This document shows, one piece after another, positions 13,251 to 25,277 of a DNA stretch of 64,000 nucleotides; within the stretch, counting starts at the first letter, position 1; each line of letters opens with the position of its first letter. The notes under the pieces were generated by a model. That model worked only from the letters and a program-made list of their open reading frames with translations. It ran no database searches and was not told the DNA's origin. Both the position numbers and the translations under genes were made by a program. Source of the DNA: Taxillus chinensis (taxonomy: Eukaryota > Streptophyta > Magnoliopsida > Santalales > Loranthaceae); NCBI GenBank assembly GCA_023512835.1, contig CM042091.1:46152284-46216283 (forward strand). Reading direction: 5' to 3'.

Positions 13251-15165
13251 TTACTTTTGTAGTCGTGAACTTTATTTATTTTTAAGCAGATGCCTAATAA
13301 TCTATAAAATCTATCAACTCACTTTAGATTAAATAGCAACAAAATATTAGTTTTTTCATTGAATGCTTTAGTAATGCCTTTTATCTTTATATTAAATAGC
13401 CACGTTGGCCATTGCAGATACCATAAATTCTGTTTTGCACATAATACTTTATTAATTTAATATATTAAATGAGATAGTAATAATAATATAAGGTTTGGTT
13501 AGAGTTTTTATTTGTATATTATATTATACGAGTTCTAATTTGAAAAAAAAATCTGTTTTTGTATAAAGAAGAATATATTTTAAAAAGGATATTTTTCTTA
13601 AATTGGGTTTCATAAAACTTAAAAAAAAATGGTGAGTTCAAGTAATAAAATAGATAAAAAGTAAAAAATATAAAATATTTGAATTTTTCAATTTAAAAAT
13701 TGTCATCGTGTATACCAAACATAGCAATAACTTCTCATCTATTAAGTTGTTAACTATTTATTATGAACTTTAAGATTTCTCTTTTCTCATTTAGACATTG
13801 ATGGATTTAGAGATGTGTTGAGATATATATCCCAAATTGGGAATAATAAAGCATTATAGTGAATTAATAGGATCATGCACTCACGCCACTTATTATCAAT
13901 TGGTTTTGAGAAGAATTTATGCTTATATATGCGATCAGAGCACATTCATATATTTCCTATTATGTTATATGTTTATGTTTGTAATGAGTAATCATAAATA
14001 TTATGTGCAAGCCGATATACAAACACACTGACATACACATAACAATCCTTTGTGAATTTTTTTTATTCTCCGATAGCATTAATATTAGATTTTTTAAAGA
14101 AAGCTATTTTTCTTTATTTAAGAAAAAAATAAAAAAAATCATAAAATCATCCTCACAAACAGAATCTCTATATTTAACTTTTTTATAAGTTTGTATCGTA
14201 TTTTCTAATATATTGAAAAGTACTATTAACTCTATTTGATTATTAAATTATATATAAAAAATTCCGTTCAACTATTTTCTTCATGTTTCCCACAACTTTT
14301 ACTTTTATTTTATATTAAATTATAAAAAATATTATTAAATAAAAATATATAATATTATTTTAATAATTTAGTAAGTAAATAAAGAAATCTATTATAGTTT
14401 TATTCGTATAGGAAAGTAAAAAGTAGTTTAGATCCTTAAATTTAAAAAAAAAATAGAGAGACTAATGGTAGTGTTTTAATCGCTTCACATCATTTCCCTT
14501 AATATATTTTTAGTATATTTCAAGTTAGAAAATTTAGGAATATTTAGTATAATGGTATTATTTTTTAAAACAGAATTTTTTTTAAAACTATTAGCTTAGA
14601 TAATTTAAAACTATTTATAAATAGTATAAATTTATTTAAATTTACAGTTTTTAAAAACAATCATATTTTCAAAAATAATCATAAAAAATCAAACTTCTTA
14701 TTTTTCATGTTTTAATAGCATATCTTTAGTGTATCTCTCATGTCTCGGTTTGAATTTGCTTCTCTCCATTAATCACCATTTTTCTTCCTTTTTGTTAAAT
14801 AAATAAGAATCAAAAAAATTTAAAACACTTTTTTTATAATGGTATCCTTACTTTCTTAATCTAAATTGTAAATTCAATATAAAAATAATATCGTGCGTGT
14901 GTGGGTAGGTGTGTTCGAGCTTTCATAAGTAAAATTTTAGGGGGATTTATATAATTTTACCACTAAAATTTCATATAAGTAAATTTTATATGGTGTCAAT
15001 TTTTTTATCCGATTATTGATTCAATTCTACCTTTATTATAAATTATCATTTTATTCAAGGAGGGTCTGCCCTTAATTAGCTCAAAATTTATGACAAAAAA
15101 CATAAATATAAATATAATTAAGATTTTTCCTTAATTTTTCTTTGCTAACAAAGATAAGCTAATGG
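13251..15165. other. AT-rich intergenic stretch without recognisable gene
   Basis: No protein-like frame longer than about 64 residues occurs and none has codon character. Long A/T-only stretches dominate. Confidence 0.5.
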
Positions 15166-16024
15166 GAGGGACGGATTCCGTTAGGGGGGGCCGAAATTGA
15201 AATTATGTAACTTATGTTTACAAACTGTCATTTAAAACTGTGATTAATATTATGGGTGAAATTTTAAACCGGCAAACTGTTCAAACTGACCCACCGAAAT
15301 CGTCAAAATCAAATAAAATTGATTTATTTTGATTTAAAACCGAATAATATATCAGTTTGGTTAGGTTTAGATTTTCAAAATCACGGTTTAAATCAAATTG
15401 AATAAAATAATATTATTATTTATTTATTTTATATTTTTATTTTAGATTTTAGAACTTATTTATTTAATATTGATTGTTAATATTTGATATGTTGTATTTG
15501 TGAATTATATTATTTAATTTTAAAATTTTAAGAATTATAAATTTTATATATATTAGTATTGTTGTGCTTACTCGCTATTTATTTGTTTATTTTATATTCA
15601 TTTCAATTTTAAGTACTAAAAAATTGATGAACTAAATCGACTCAAATTGATCTAAATTGATAATTTTTTAAACCGCTGGTTCAAACCGAACTGACTCAAA
15701 CTGAATCAGTTCAATCCGGTTTGGTTTGGTTGAAGCAACAAGTTTGCTTTGATTTTGTTCAAATAAAAAATATCAATTTGATTTGAAAAATAGCTTAAAT
15801 AGACTTAAATCGATTTCATCCATAACTAGTACCATCTAAGTCTAATAATTTTTTAAAATCATATAATTTACTTATCACTATTATATATAATAAAGACAAT
15901 ATATTATATTATTAATTAATTTTAATTATAGTTATAATATATATATATATATATATGTTGAAAAAATGGGAGTAGGGGAGGGGGGGCCATGGCCCCGGCC
16001 AGCCCCCCCATAGATCCGTCTCTG
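15166..16024. mobile_element. hAT-like non-autonomous element (degraded, with nested insertion)
   Basis: The left end reads GAGGGACGG followed by ATTCCGTTAGGGGGGGCC. The right end, read inward, is CAGAGACGGATC and then TATGGGGGGGCTGG. These are imperfect terminal inverted repeats of the kind carried by many plant hAT elements (CAGnGnCGGA plus a G-run). There is no transposase frame. The 8-bp flanks do not match (gctaatgg / actcttgt), so the target duplication has decayed or the ends are misplaced. A second TIR element sits inside. Confidence 0.4.
15253..15822. mobile_element. Nested TIR element with TA flanks and 'AAACCG' word repeats
   Basis: TGGGTGAAAT at the left end is mirrored by ATTTCATCCA at the right end, and both are flanked by TA. 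The ends therefore look like a Tc1/mariner-type insertion, though TA flanks are weak evidence in AT-rich DNA. The interior is built from permuted words such as AAACCG, TTCAAACtGA and GGTTTGGTT. No coding potential. Lying inside the hAT-like ends, it is probably the later insertion. Confidence 0.4.
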
Positions 16025-16286
16025 ACTCTTGTATAATGTTTTTTTAATATTTATCTTTTCAATTGAAAATTACTTAAAGCTTGATAAGATTTGTTTTTAA
16101 TATGTTGAACACGATTGATCGATCATGAAGATAAATTAACATTTTAAGCATGTACATATGTTTATATTTTTATTTGTATAATTTTTTTATACCGTAAGAA
16201 TACCCTTATTATACAATTATCCAATAAGTATTTTAGAAGTTGCATGCGCGCGCGTGTGTGCGCGTGCGAGCGTCCATGTTCACATG

Positions 16287-16503
16287 TGTGAGGATTGACT
16301 AGTTTATATTAATAAATGGAGTAAACAATTCCTTAAGTTCTACATTAACACTAGAGAGGAATGAAGTATGCCACATTAGTGGGTGCAGATACCTCACCTA
16401 GCATGAAGTCTTTTGGGGAATTCAGTACTACCAAAAATAAAACCGTGCGGGCCAAGGCCCAAAGCAAATAATATCAGGTTAACGGGTGATCTAGACCGTT
16501 ACA
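16287..16503 (+). repeat. TRIM 5' LTR
   Basis: 217-bp left terminal repeat. Shares with the right copy the words aggattgactag, ttatattaataaa, cctcacctag, cttttgggg and ccaaagcaaa/tctaaagcaaa in the same order, with many substitutions. Confidence 0.8.
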
Positions 16504-16576
16504 ATTGGTATCAAAGTCATTACATGAATCAATGTGCTAATCTCACGAAGACATGGGCCTCCTAAGGGGAGTGAAT

Positions 16577-16788
16577 TGTGAGGATTGACTAGCTTATATT
16601 AATAAAAGATAGAACCAACTCCTTAAGTACATTGATAGTAAAGGGGAATGAAGCACACTATATTAGTGGATGCAAATACCTCACCTAGTATAAGGCTTTT
16701 GGGGGGATTTGGTCCTATCAAAAACAAAATCAAGTAAACCGAATCTAAAGCAAACAATATCGAACTAGTAGGTGGTCGAGCCATTACA
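16577..16788 (+). repeat. TRIM 3' LTR
   Basis: 212-bp right terminal repeat, a diverged partner of the 16287 copy. The visible divergence of the two LTRs points to an old insertion. Confidence 0.8.
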
Positions 16789-17814
16789 GCGTGTGTGCAT
16801 GTGAACATGCTTGTGCATATGAAATTATATTTTTTTCACTCTGCTTTAAGGAATTATAATATATATCATTGTAGATAACAAATTGAAACAAGACATTATT
16901 TTTTAAAATGGTTTAATATACTACAATTAAATTAAATCAATCCAATAAATCCTTTTTAAGTAAAGATATTTTAGCATATTAATAATTAAGTGCATTTTTG
17001 CATACTAACTGTTTGCTTGATCTTTTATTTTGTTATTCCCTTTATGTGTAATTATTATTTTAATCTATTTTCCATCATTATGGTTTTGATTAAAAGTTCA
17101 ATAATTTGATTTTAAAATAGATCAAAAACATGTTCTAAAAGGGATTTACTTAATAACTATTTTGTTAATTTTAAAATTGGGAGAACTTTTGATTTAATAT
17201 TAGTTATGAGGCCTATAACATACACACAAAAGGAATATGATAAAATATACACAATGAAAAGGGGAACATGTTTAAAAGAGGGTAACACAACTAACTAGTA
17301 TGATGGGGTAATTTTTATATGCTTTTGTTGCATGACTGTGTTTTGGTGGACAATATCATGTTACATATTATCTAGTCGTTTATGAGCATATTTTAAATGA
17401 GTGTTAACAAAGACTCCATTTGGGGAACAAATTTTGAGAAAAGAGAAATTTGGTTAGGATATGGAGGCTATTCTTCAAGGGGTTCAAGGAAAAGATTAGA
17501 AAATGCTCAAGAAATTAGTTTTTTCTTTGTATCTCTCTATTGTTTTAATTTGTTCTCAAACCTTAGCCTATCTACTTTAATTTTGGGCATGTAATTTATA
17601 ACTGGAATGGATCTTGGTGTGTAATTTAATTTATAGAGTGGTTTAATTTTGGTGTTTTTTTCCTCTATCTATCAAGATATTTTGATTTGAACAATAATTT
17701 CTTTGAATTGGAACAAAAACTAATTTTCGTAACCTATAATTTTTTAAAATATATCTAATGAAGAAGTAACTTAATTTAAAAAATTAGATCAATATAATTA
17801 AAGTTGACAAGTCG

Positions 17815-18050
17815 CGAAAACAATTGCACATATGAAACCAATTTAGGGTTACTTATAAAATGATATTGAAACCTAGATAAACAAATTTGTGCAAGCTCAA
17901 TGAGTCAAACTTAGTAATTTAAAATTTTAGATTAATAAAGTTAGAGATGTCAAATGTCCAAAGCAATTGAACCTACAAAGCCAATTTAAGGTTAATTTTA
18001 AAATGAGATTGAAACCTAGATAAACAAATTGGTGTGAGCTAAATGAATTA
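17815..18050. repeat. Pair of about 93-bp direct repeats
   Basis: Copies at about 17815-17907 and 17958-18050 share tgaaacctagataaacaaat and surrounding words (caattg.ac.ta.gaa.ccaattta.ggtta) in the same order, separated by about 50 bp. Function unknown; perhaps a broken dispersed repeat. Confidence 0.6.
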
Positions 18051-19830
18051 GGACTTCTAGACAACAAAATTAAACTCAAAATTGAGTTTGGTAGACAAGT
18101 TATAACTACCAAAAAAGTATATTTCAAATAATTGAGAATGTGGTTATTGCATGAGAGAATAAATAGTAATTGTCATGAGCAGTAATTTAATAACCTCAAA
18201 AATTAATGCTCGATGAAGATTTATATGAGTTAGCCAACATATAACTATAGTGGACACTTTAAGAATGTCTTTGGTTTATAAATCAAAATATGACTTAAAA
18301 TTAAGTTTTGTAAAATAGTCTTATTCATAAAATTGATTTTAAAAATATTAAATTTTGTTTTAAGTATGTTTTGTTTTCATGATAGAAAATCATGTTTTTT
18401 TTTATTTTAAGGTAAATAAAACTATAGTTTGACAAAATGTAACTGTTCCCTTACATTCGCAAAATAAAGTTATGTAATTCAAAACTTTAGTTTTTGAAAA
18501 ATCAAAACATTTTAACCCAAACATATCCCCTGTGTTTTGTACTATATTAAAAATGGGTGAAAAAAGTTTAAGTGAAAAAGAGATGGAAAAAAATATGGAA
18601 AAAGTTTTTCATATGATTGTTTGATTGAGTTAGAAAAAAGGTAGAAAAATTTTAAAACTTTTTTTTATTATTTGGTTGAAAGAAAAAAATATTTAAAAAA
18701 ATATGTAGCACATGAAATACCATTTTTATCTTGTGTTATAGCAGATAAGAGGAGTCGATGAGCAAAAGCACTAGTTTATAACGTAGGGTAGAGAAAAAAA
18801 AAAGCCAACTTTCCCTAGCAAATTACATTGTTTAAGTGGTCAAAAATATGTAACTGTTAAAAGCTACTACACATCGCATTTTTTACTTTTTACTGTTTAT
18901 CTTTGATGCTTACCAAACACATAAAAACTTGATTTTCATATCTTTTTTATGGATTCTGTTTTCCACCCAAAATACATGCCTACCAAACACAAGGATCGTG
19001 TTAGCAAATGTAAACAAAACCTGCAAAATCATTGTTTATATTAAAGCCAAACACGTACTAATAACTATTATTAAATTAAATAACTTATTTAATACGCGAG
19101 AATCAACTTGCGAGGAATGAAATAAGTAAGGAAATGAGATTGAATTGAAAAACAAAATGAAACTTTTCACTATCTTTACTATGGTTTGGTATACAAAGTA
19201 ACAAAAGGTAATAATTTAATACAATTATAAAAATATCTCCGATTAATAATATTTTATTATTACAAAAATAATTTTTCATGACCTTCCCTTCTCTCTTGCT
19301 CAATGTTGTTCGCAAAATCAAAACCATCGTTTTGTCCCTACCAAGCGTATTGTGTCGTCCTCGCCAAGCCACAGCAGCAGTCGCTGCCCTGCTATTGTGT
19401 CTTCCACTACCAAGCGTGCCATCCTCACCTACCCGCAATGACATCTGCCAAGCGTGTTATCCTCGCCAACCCGCAGCGATAATTCAGATCTATTCCCGTT
19501 CTTACCCAATTAATCCTCTCTCCACAAGCCGCCTAGAATCAATCCATGGAGGTCAGGCCTATTGTGGTCGTGGTTGTCGTGGTCGGAATCTGGACAGAGA
19601 TAGAGTTGTTGCCATGCTTGTTGCAGTCATGGAGGTCCCCAACTATGGTTGTCGTGCTTGTTGCGGGATGACAAAAAATGATAAAAATGTTCTCTTATGC
19701 ATATCAAATGCAAAACAGAATCAACTTATCTTTATTTAGGAGCATGAGAATCATTAATTCCCTATCAGTTGGCATATCAAATACAAAAACAAAAAAAATT
19801 ATTTTTTTCTTTTCTACATGTCAAATATGA
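18051..19830. other. Repeat-like stretch with GC-richer core, no supported gene
   Basis: AT-rich flanks surround a GC-richer core at about 19290-19660, in which accaagcgt...tcctcgcc words recur two or three times. A gattctgttttc word near 18950 and its inverted counterpart gcaaaacagaatc near 19710 could be terminal inverted repeats of a small DNA element of about 0.8 kb. Open frames over the core (for example 19278-19739 plus) look like chance frames. The element assignment is tentative. Confidence 0.3.
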
Positions 19831-19839
19831 CTTTAAAAG

Positions 19840-20780
19840 CATCTTCAATTCATTAGCAAAAGCAAAAGCTAAATATAAATTTAGCTAAAAACTCTATTCA
19901 ATATATTAGGTAAATTATTAGCAAAAGCAAAAGCTAACACCATATTTAACTTTTTTTGCTTTTGCTAATGATATCAGCTCAGCTTTTATCTCAATCCTAT
20001 TCCAAAATTACAAACTAACCCTTGACCTAACCTCTTCCCACGTTACCTCCCTCCCACATGCCCCCCTCCTCTTCACATCCCCCCCTCCCCACGGTGCCTC
20101 CCTCCCCCATAACCTTATCCTCCCTAGCCACCTCCCTCTGCAACGTTAGCAACCAGCGGCGCCTCCTCCCCAGCCACGTCCCTCTACAACGTCGACAACT
20201 CTAATTGCACCTCCTCTCCAGCCCAGATCTCCCCTCTGCGTCACCCAGCCCTTGCGCAACATCTCCCCTCACCTATTGCAGGCACCACCATTGGCACTCC
20301 CCTCCAACGACAGCTCCTCTAGCGGTGGCCTCCCTAGCTACAATCTACTCTAGCGGTGGCCTCCCTAGTGATGCTTCCCCAGCCGCAATCTCGTCCAGCG
20401 GTGGCCTCCCTAACAATTGCTTCTCCAATGGCAGCTTGCCCCGTTGCCTCCCTCCCCCGCCCTCAAGGAGAACGACATCAGCGTTGCCGGAACCCTAGTG
20501 CTGACATGCTCCTCACCCTTTGCATTGCACATTGTCTTCCTCCCCCTCCCTTTGCTTGCGTCACCTTCCGCGTGCGTTGCCCCTTCCCTCGAAAACAACT
20601 TTTCCATTGTGTTAATAGATCTAAGATTAAGGATAAATTTTATAAAATTAGAATATTATTAATTAAAATAATAATGTATCAAACTAAAATTAATTTTAAC
20701 ACTATCCATTTTAGCTGTAGAGAGATGTTATAAATTACATTAGAGGCTACATATAGTAATTTTATCCAGAGGTATCGTTG
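19840..20780. repeat. Pyrimidine-rich repeat element (CCTCCC/GCC words), unclassified
   Basis: From about 20040 to 20590 the plus strand is strongly C-rich, with recurring cctccc and gcggtggcctccct words at about 20320, 20355 and 20400. Short inverted words occur on the left side (gcaaaagcaaaagcta against tttgcttttgcta). Open frames over it are rich in Pro, Ser and Ala, as any frame through such composition would be, so I do not call a gene. Composition mirrors the G-rich element around 55050-55628 read on the other strand. Confidence 0.35.
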
Positions 20781-21454
20781 GTAATTTTCAATAAATTAGT
20801 CTGCTTTTGAGCTATGAAGCATTATTGAAGCGAGGTGAAGATCGGATGTCTCCACGAGTATCAACTATCGAGGGCACTCAAAACTTGACGTTGGGACCTT
20901 TTGCTAATCCCTTCTCTAACGTGATTTTATATAGAATTAAAACATACAATTGACTTTATAAATTTATTTAGAAGTACTTTATATCCAACAATATTATAAT
21001 ATAACCTCATGTAAAAAACACTACTTCGAGAGCAAAACTTTGCAGCACGACTACATCATATCCTCATGACCCCATTCGCATTTTTTCCTACGCTGAATTG
21101 AAAAAGGATCATATCAAGACTCTATCGTACTTTTTGTAGGCCTCGCACTGTAAACAACTACAGCAATTAACAAGCCAAACCACGTAGATTCCAATTCCAA
21201 CATCATCGTTCATTCATTTTAAAACACTACACAATCCAAAAACCAAAATCAACAAAAATCTAGGACAAAAGGCGAAGTCTAATCATTATTTTCTTCTCAA
21301 ATCACCATGGAACCCATGGGCAGATACAAATTATGAGATCACCAGATTCCAGTAACCCAAGATCTAAATTTTAAGCGACTCATGATTCCACCGACAAAAC
21401 ACGCTAGCGCAGCAGCTAAGGACACGAAAGACCAAAGATGGAAGAGACAACAAA
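20781..21454. other. 3' flank of histone H4, nothing recognised
   Basis: Sequence downstream of the H4 stop codon (gene on minus strand) and spacer. No second histone gene and no protein-like frame. Confidence 0.5.
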
Positions 21455-21805
<351 letters not shown>

Positions 21806-21870
21806 TTAGGGTTTTGAAGTTGGGGAAACTTAACCTGGATCCTGTTTGACAGGTTCGAGGATGGATATAC

Positions 21871-21958
21871 GGCTTATAAAGGACTGTTTGGACTGAGGGA
21901 GTGGAATGTGGATCGTTGGATCGGTTTTCTAATCGACGGTTGATGGACGCGATCCGCG
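21871..21958 (-). promoter_or_regulatory. Histone H4 promoter: TATA box, nonamer-like and octamer motifs
   Basis: Read on the gene strand, CGCGGATC (21958-21951) is the plant histone octamer. GATCCAACG (21922-21914) is one base from the nonamer CATCCAACG. TTTATAAG (21880-21873) is a TATA box about 110 bp before the start codon. This set in this order is typical of S-phase plant H3/H4 promoters. Confidence 0.85.
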
Positions 21959-21999
21959 TCGGGAGAGATTTTATTATCTGGGCCGTTGATTGCTACCGA

Positions 22000-23190
22000 A
22001 TCGACAGTAGATTTGCTCCCGATTTGTTTTCCGGATCGTGGTTTTCTTCTGTGTCTTGCTTTATTTGCTTGCTATGCGTCCCATGCCGATCCCTTATCTG
22101 TTTTTTTATATAAAAAAAACTCCCGCTGAAACTAAGTAGGGCCAATAAAACATTGATCGAAGGAAAAATTAAAAAAAAATGATATTGTTCGTATCGGTTA
22201 GGATTTTATGACAAGTTGCATAAATTATTTTTTTCTTTTTAAAATAATTACTTTGAGTAGCTTTGATAAAACTAAACTTCAATTGTTTTAGTTTAAAGAT
22301 ATTATATGTGCAATGATTCCTGGAATTGTAATTGATGTGACAATTATGATTTGTTTGTATTTTATTTTTCTCTGGTATGCTTGTCATATCATTATGTTAA
22401 CCCAATGATTACATGATCTTTGTGATATTAAAAGCAAAGCATTAACAATGGGTTTAGTATAATTAAACTTTCTATATAATTTAAGAAAAAATATATAGAT
22501 TTATCAAAAACTCATCTACATTAGGTTTTTTAAAATAAGATATAGGGATAGAAAATAAATAGTAAATCATAATATTTGAGGATTCTCTATTGATTTTCAA
22601 ATGCTTTTCCTATAATTTTCTAATATATATTATTATCCCTGTAAACTTTTGATTTGTTGTAATAAATTAAAGTGATATGGTAAAAATAATAAAAAAACGA
22701 ACTAGGTAGTAAATGGAGAATGAAATGTTTGGTGTTTTTTTGAAAAATAAATAAATTTCAATAAATATATATATTATTCACCTCACAATGATGGAGATGT
22801 CAAACCAAATGTAGATACTCTAACATTACTTTTTAGGTTATCATGTTTCATTTAACGCTTTTTAAAATTTTGGTATAACAATTACTTTTTATTTAATAAA
22901 CTCTATTAGGCACACCGTAGTTTTAAAAAATTTAATATGATTATGGTAAATTAAATTTCCTGAAGAAAAAAAATGTTATGTTTTAATCGGCTATCAAGAA
23001 TGGTACCAGGTGTAATTACAATAAACCTAAAGAATATCAAATGTAATTTTATTAAATAAACAAAGTTATTCAACAAATATTTAAAAGAATAATGACAAAT
23101 GTCATTTATTAAAGTAGGGGATATCAGATATAATTTTATCATACCCAAAAGATATAATTTTGTCTTAACACTAGTCGATCAAATAATATG
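22000..23190. other. AT-rich spacer, nothing recognised
   Basis: No coding, RNA or repeat boundary that I can support between the H4 promoter and the first long-LTR copy. Confidence 0.5.
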
Positions 23191-23199
23191 GATTTCAAT

Positions 23200-24588
23200 C
23201 AATCACCACTTTAATTGACCACCTTAGTGGATTCAACCTCACAAACACGTTGGAAGTTGACACCCATAAGTCGAGCTCAACTCTTGGTCCATGACCCCTC
23301 CCAATAGGATACCAGCAGCCCCGATTCGACTACACCCATTAAGTCGAGGCTCAACTACAACTCCATTGGTCCAAATCGACCGATCTAAGTCCAAAAAAAA
23401 AAAAAAAAATAAAAAGACTTAACTAATACAGTCCATCCACAGTGTCCCGCCTCATCTACCACCTATGAATAGGATGACCAAACCACATTAGGTTGGCCAA
23501 CATTGATATCGACCACACCACACTAGTTTGACCACACGTTTATATTATATCAAATCACAAGTCAAGGCTCATGCAACAACCAAACTAGGTCACATAAACC
23601 AAATGGTCCCATGGTTACCCAACATTCCCCCACCAACCAAGATCCAACAAATTTTAATCGACATCATGAACTCATGTAAACGTTAAACCAACAATACCAC
23701 AATATGTTTATCACTACAATAAACCACTTAATTAATAAATAATAAATCAACAAAAAAAATTTGTCTAATCGGGACCATTTGTTGGTCCATACACAATTTT
23801 TTTATTAAATGATCATATCAATCTCAATAATATTTAAATAAAAATAATAATAAGATTAAAACTTGGAGTTGGACACATTTTATTAAATTCAACCGTTTTG
23901 GGCCGGGGGGGGGTCGGGGGGGGGGCCCCCCCCCCCCCCCCCCCTTTTCCCTCCCGATGCTATCTCGGCTTGTTGAAATTTTTGTAGGACGATGGAGTCG
24001 CGGATCGCGCGCGACGCACGCCGGGACTCATAAATGCCCGATTTCAAGAAGTTATTCAAAAAGGCCTTTAAATGTAGAGACCCACGGAATTCAATATGTG
24101 TATATATTGTATATTTGTCATTTATTTGACCCATTAACTCTAGCCCATGAAAAGAACAATTAAGCTGATAAGAATTAATCAAATTTGGGAGGATCAACAC
24201 CTCTCGACCGCACAACGAATGTAGGCTTTTCCCGAGGTCCTCTATTTTCTTTAGTTTATTGATTTAAAATAATAATAATAATAATATTTCATTATAAGAA
24301 TAATCCCAAATAATTATATTAATAAAAATAAAGTCTAATATTTAAAATCCTTACATATAATCCCTTAATGATAATCGACGCAACAATTGTAATAATAATA
24401 ATCCTCATTATATTTATTATTATAAATACTCACCTACTTAAATAATTTAAATAATTAAATTAATAAGTTTATATTTATATACTTACATATTGAGCATTAC
24501 CATATATAAATAATAATATAATATATAACATATATATATATATTAATATTCGGGTCTAACTTCCAACCTCACAAGCCTGCCCTTTACA
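23200..24588 (-). repeat. Long-LTR family, copy D (diverged, minus orientation)
   Basis: Read on the minus strand from 24588: TGTAAAGgGC, then CTTGtGTGAGGTTGGaaGTTAGaCCGAATA (shared words shown in pieces with copy B at 27174), then a gtaggtg.gt.tttataata block, ttaagggattat, attttaaatattagacttta, and tt(c)gttgtgcg, all in the order of copy B. Further on, ttggtttaacg and gttgggt.accatggg match B at about 28400-28500. The distal end could not be found, so 23200 is approximate. The copy contains G/C homopolymers at 23905-23944. Confidence 0.65.
23905..23944. repeat. Adjoining G and C homopolymers (G9, G10, C19)
   Basis: G9 at 23905-23913, TC, then G10 (23916-23925) abutting C19 (23926-23944). 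The G10/C10 junction is a perfect inverted repeat with no spacer. Either a real hypermutable tract inside LTR copy D or a sequencing or assembly artefact. Confidence 0.8.
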
Positions 24589-24614
24589 AACCCTTGGTTG
24601 GCCACTATATCCCA

Positions 24615-24631
24615 CCCCCCCCCCCCCCCCC
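24615..24631. repeat. C17 homopolymer just outside LTR copy D
   Basis: Seventeen consecutive C, about 27 bp outside the start of LTR D. On the element strand it is poly-G and lies where a polypurine tract would be expected, though a pure-G tract this long is unusual for that role. Confidence 0.7.
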
Positions 24632-25277
24632 GAGGTCGACCACTGCCTACCAATGTCGCTCACCAAATTTTAAATAAATATCTTAGTTAACACGTTACTT
24701 CTTTGTCTACGGTTTGTTGTCCATAATTTTCGAGTTGCATATTAAATTCAATAGTCTCGAGACACGATTTCGGTTATTCAAAGGCCTTATGTCAAAGCTC
24801 ACCATATAAAATCAGAGGGTCCGCTTTTCAAATAAAAATGACCTAATGGGTCAAATGATTATTGCCTTCAACGGTCTCTGGTTGTCACGCCTCTATTCTC
24901 ATTCTACTCCTTGTTTTTTTATTGTTTATATTGCTTTTTGCCTTTTTAATAAAAGATTTTTTTGAAATAGTCTCGTGAGTCGCCCCCCTGCCCTTTATAT
25001 TTTTCCCCCTCGATTCCAAAAAAAAAGATCAAAAAGACGTCAGTTAAAACTCCAAAACAAAATATATTTTTTCTTTTCACTTTCCTACCCCTCTCAAGGC
25101 CATGTGTCAACCATTGATTTGGTGGAAAACAAACAAACAAAAAAAAACAAAAAACAAAAAACAATATATATATATATATAATAAAAAACAAAAACAAAAA
25201 TTTCAACCACACAGAACGCACGCTTTATCTTTTCTTGTCGTTTTCTCCCTCTCTCTCTTCCTCACACTCATCTTCTT
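24632..25277. other. Possible internal remnant upstream of LTR D, and low-complexity spacer
   Basis: If LTR D is a 3' LTR, this side would hold element-internal sequence, but no gag or pol frame is recognisable. The part from 24900 contains A-rich and (TA)n tracts (25159-25180). Confidence 0.35.

Larger units (their letters stand above)
16287..16788 (+). mobile_element. TRIM (terminal-repeat retrotransposon in miniature)
   Basis: Two diverged direct repeats (16287-16503 and 16577-16788) both start TGTGAGGATTGACTAG and end TTACA, so each is bounded by TG...CA. Two bases after the first repeat is TGGTATCAAAG, a near match to the initiator-Met tRNA primer-binding site of plant LTR elements. Just before the second repeat lies a purine-rich tract (aaggggagtga). 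Only 73 bp separate the repeats and no protein is encoded, which defines a TRIM. The 5-bp flanks acatg / gcgtg differ by two transitions, compatible with an old target duplication. Confidence 0.8.

Noticed and set aside
19278..19739. 153-codon plus-strand frame
   Set aside because: Crosses a repeat-like GC-rich core with no recognisable domain, splice structure or codon signal.
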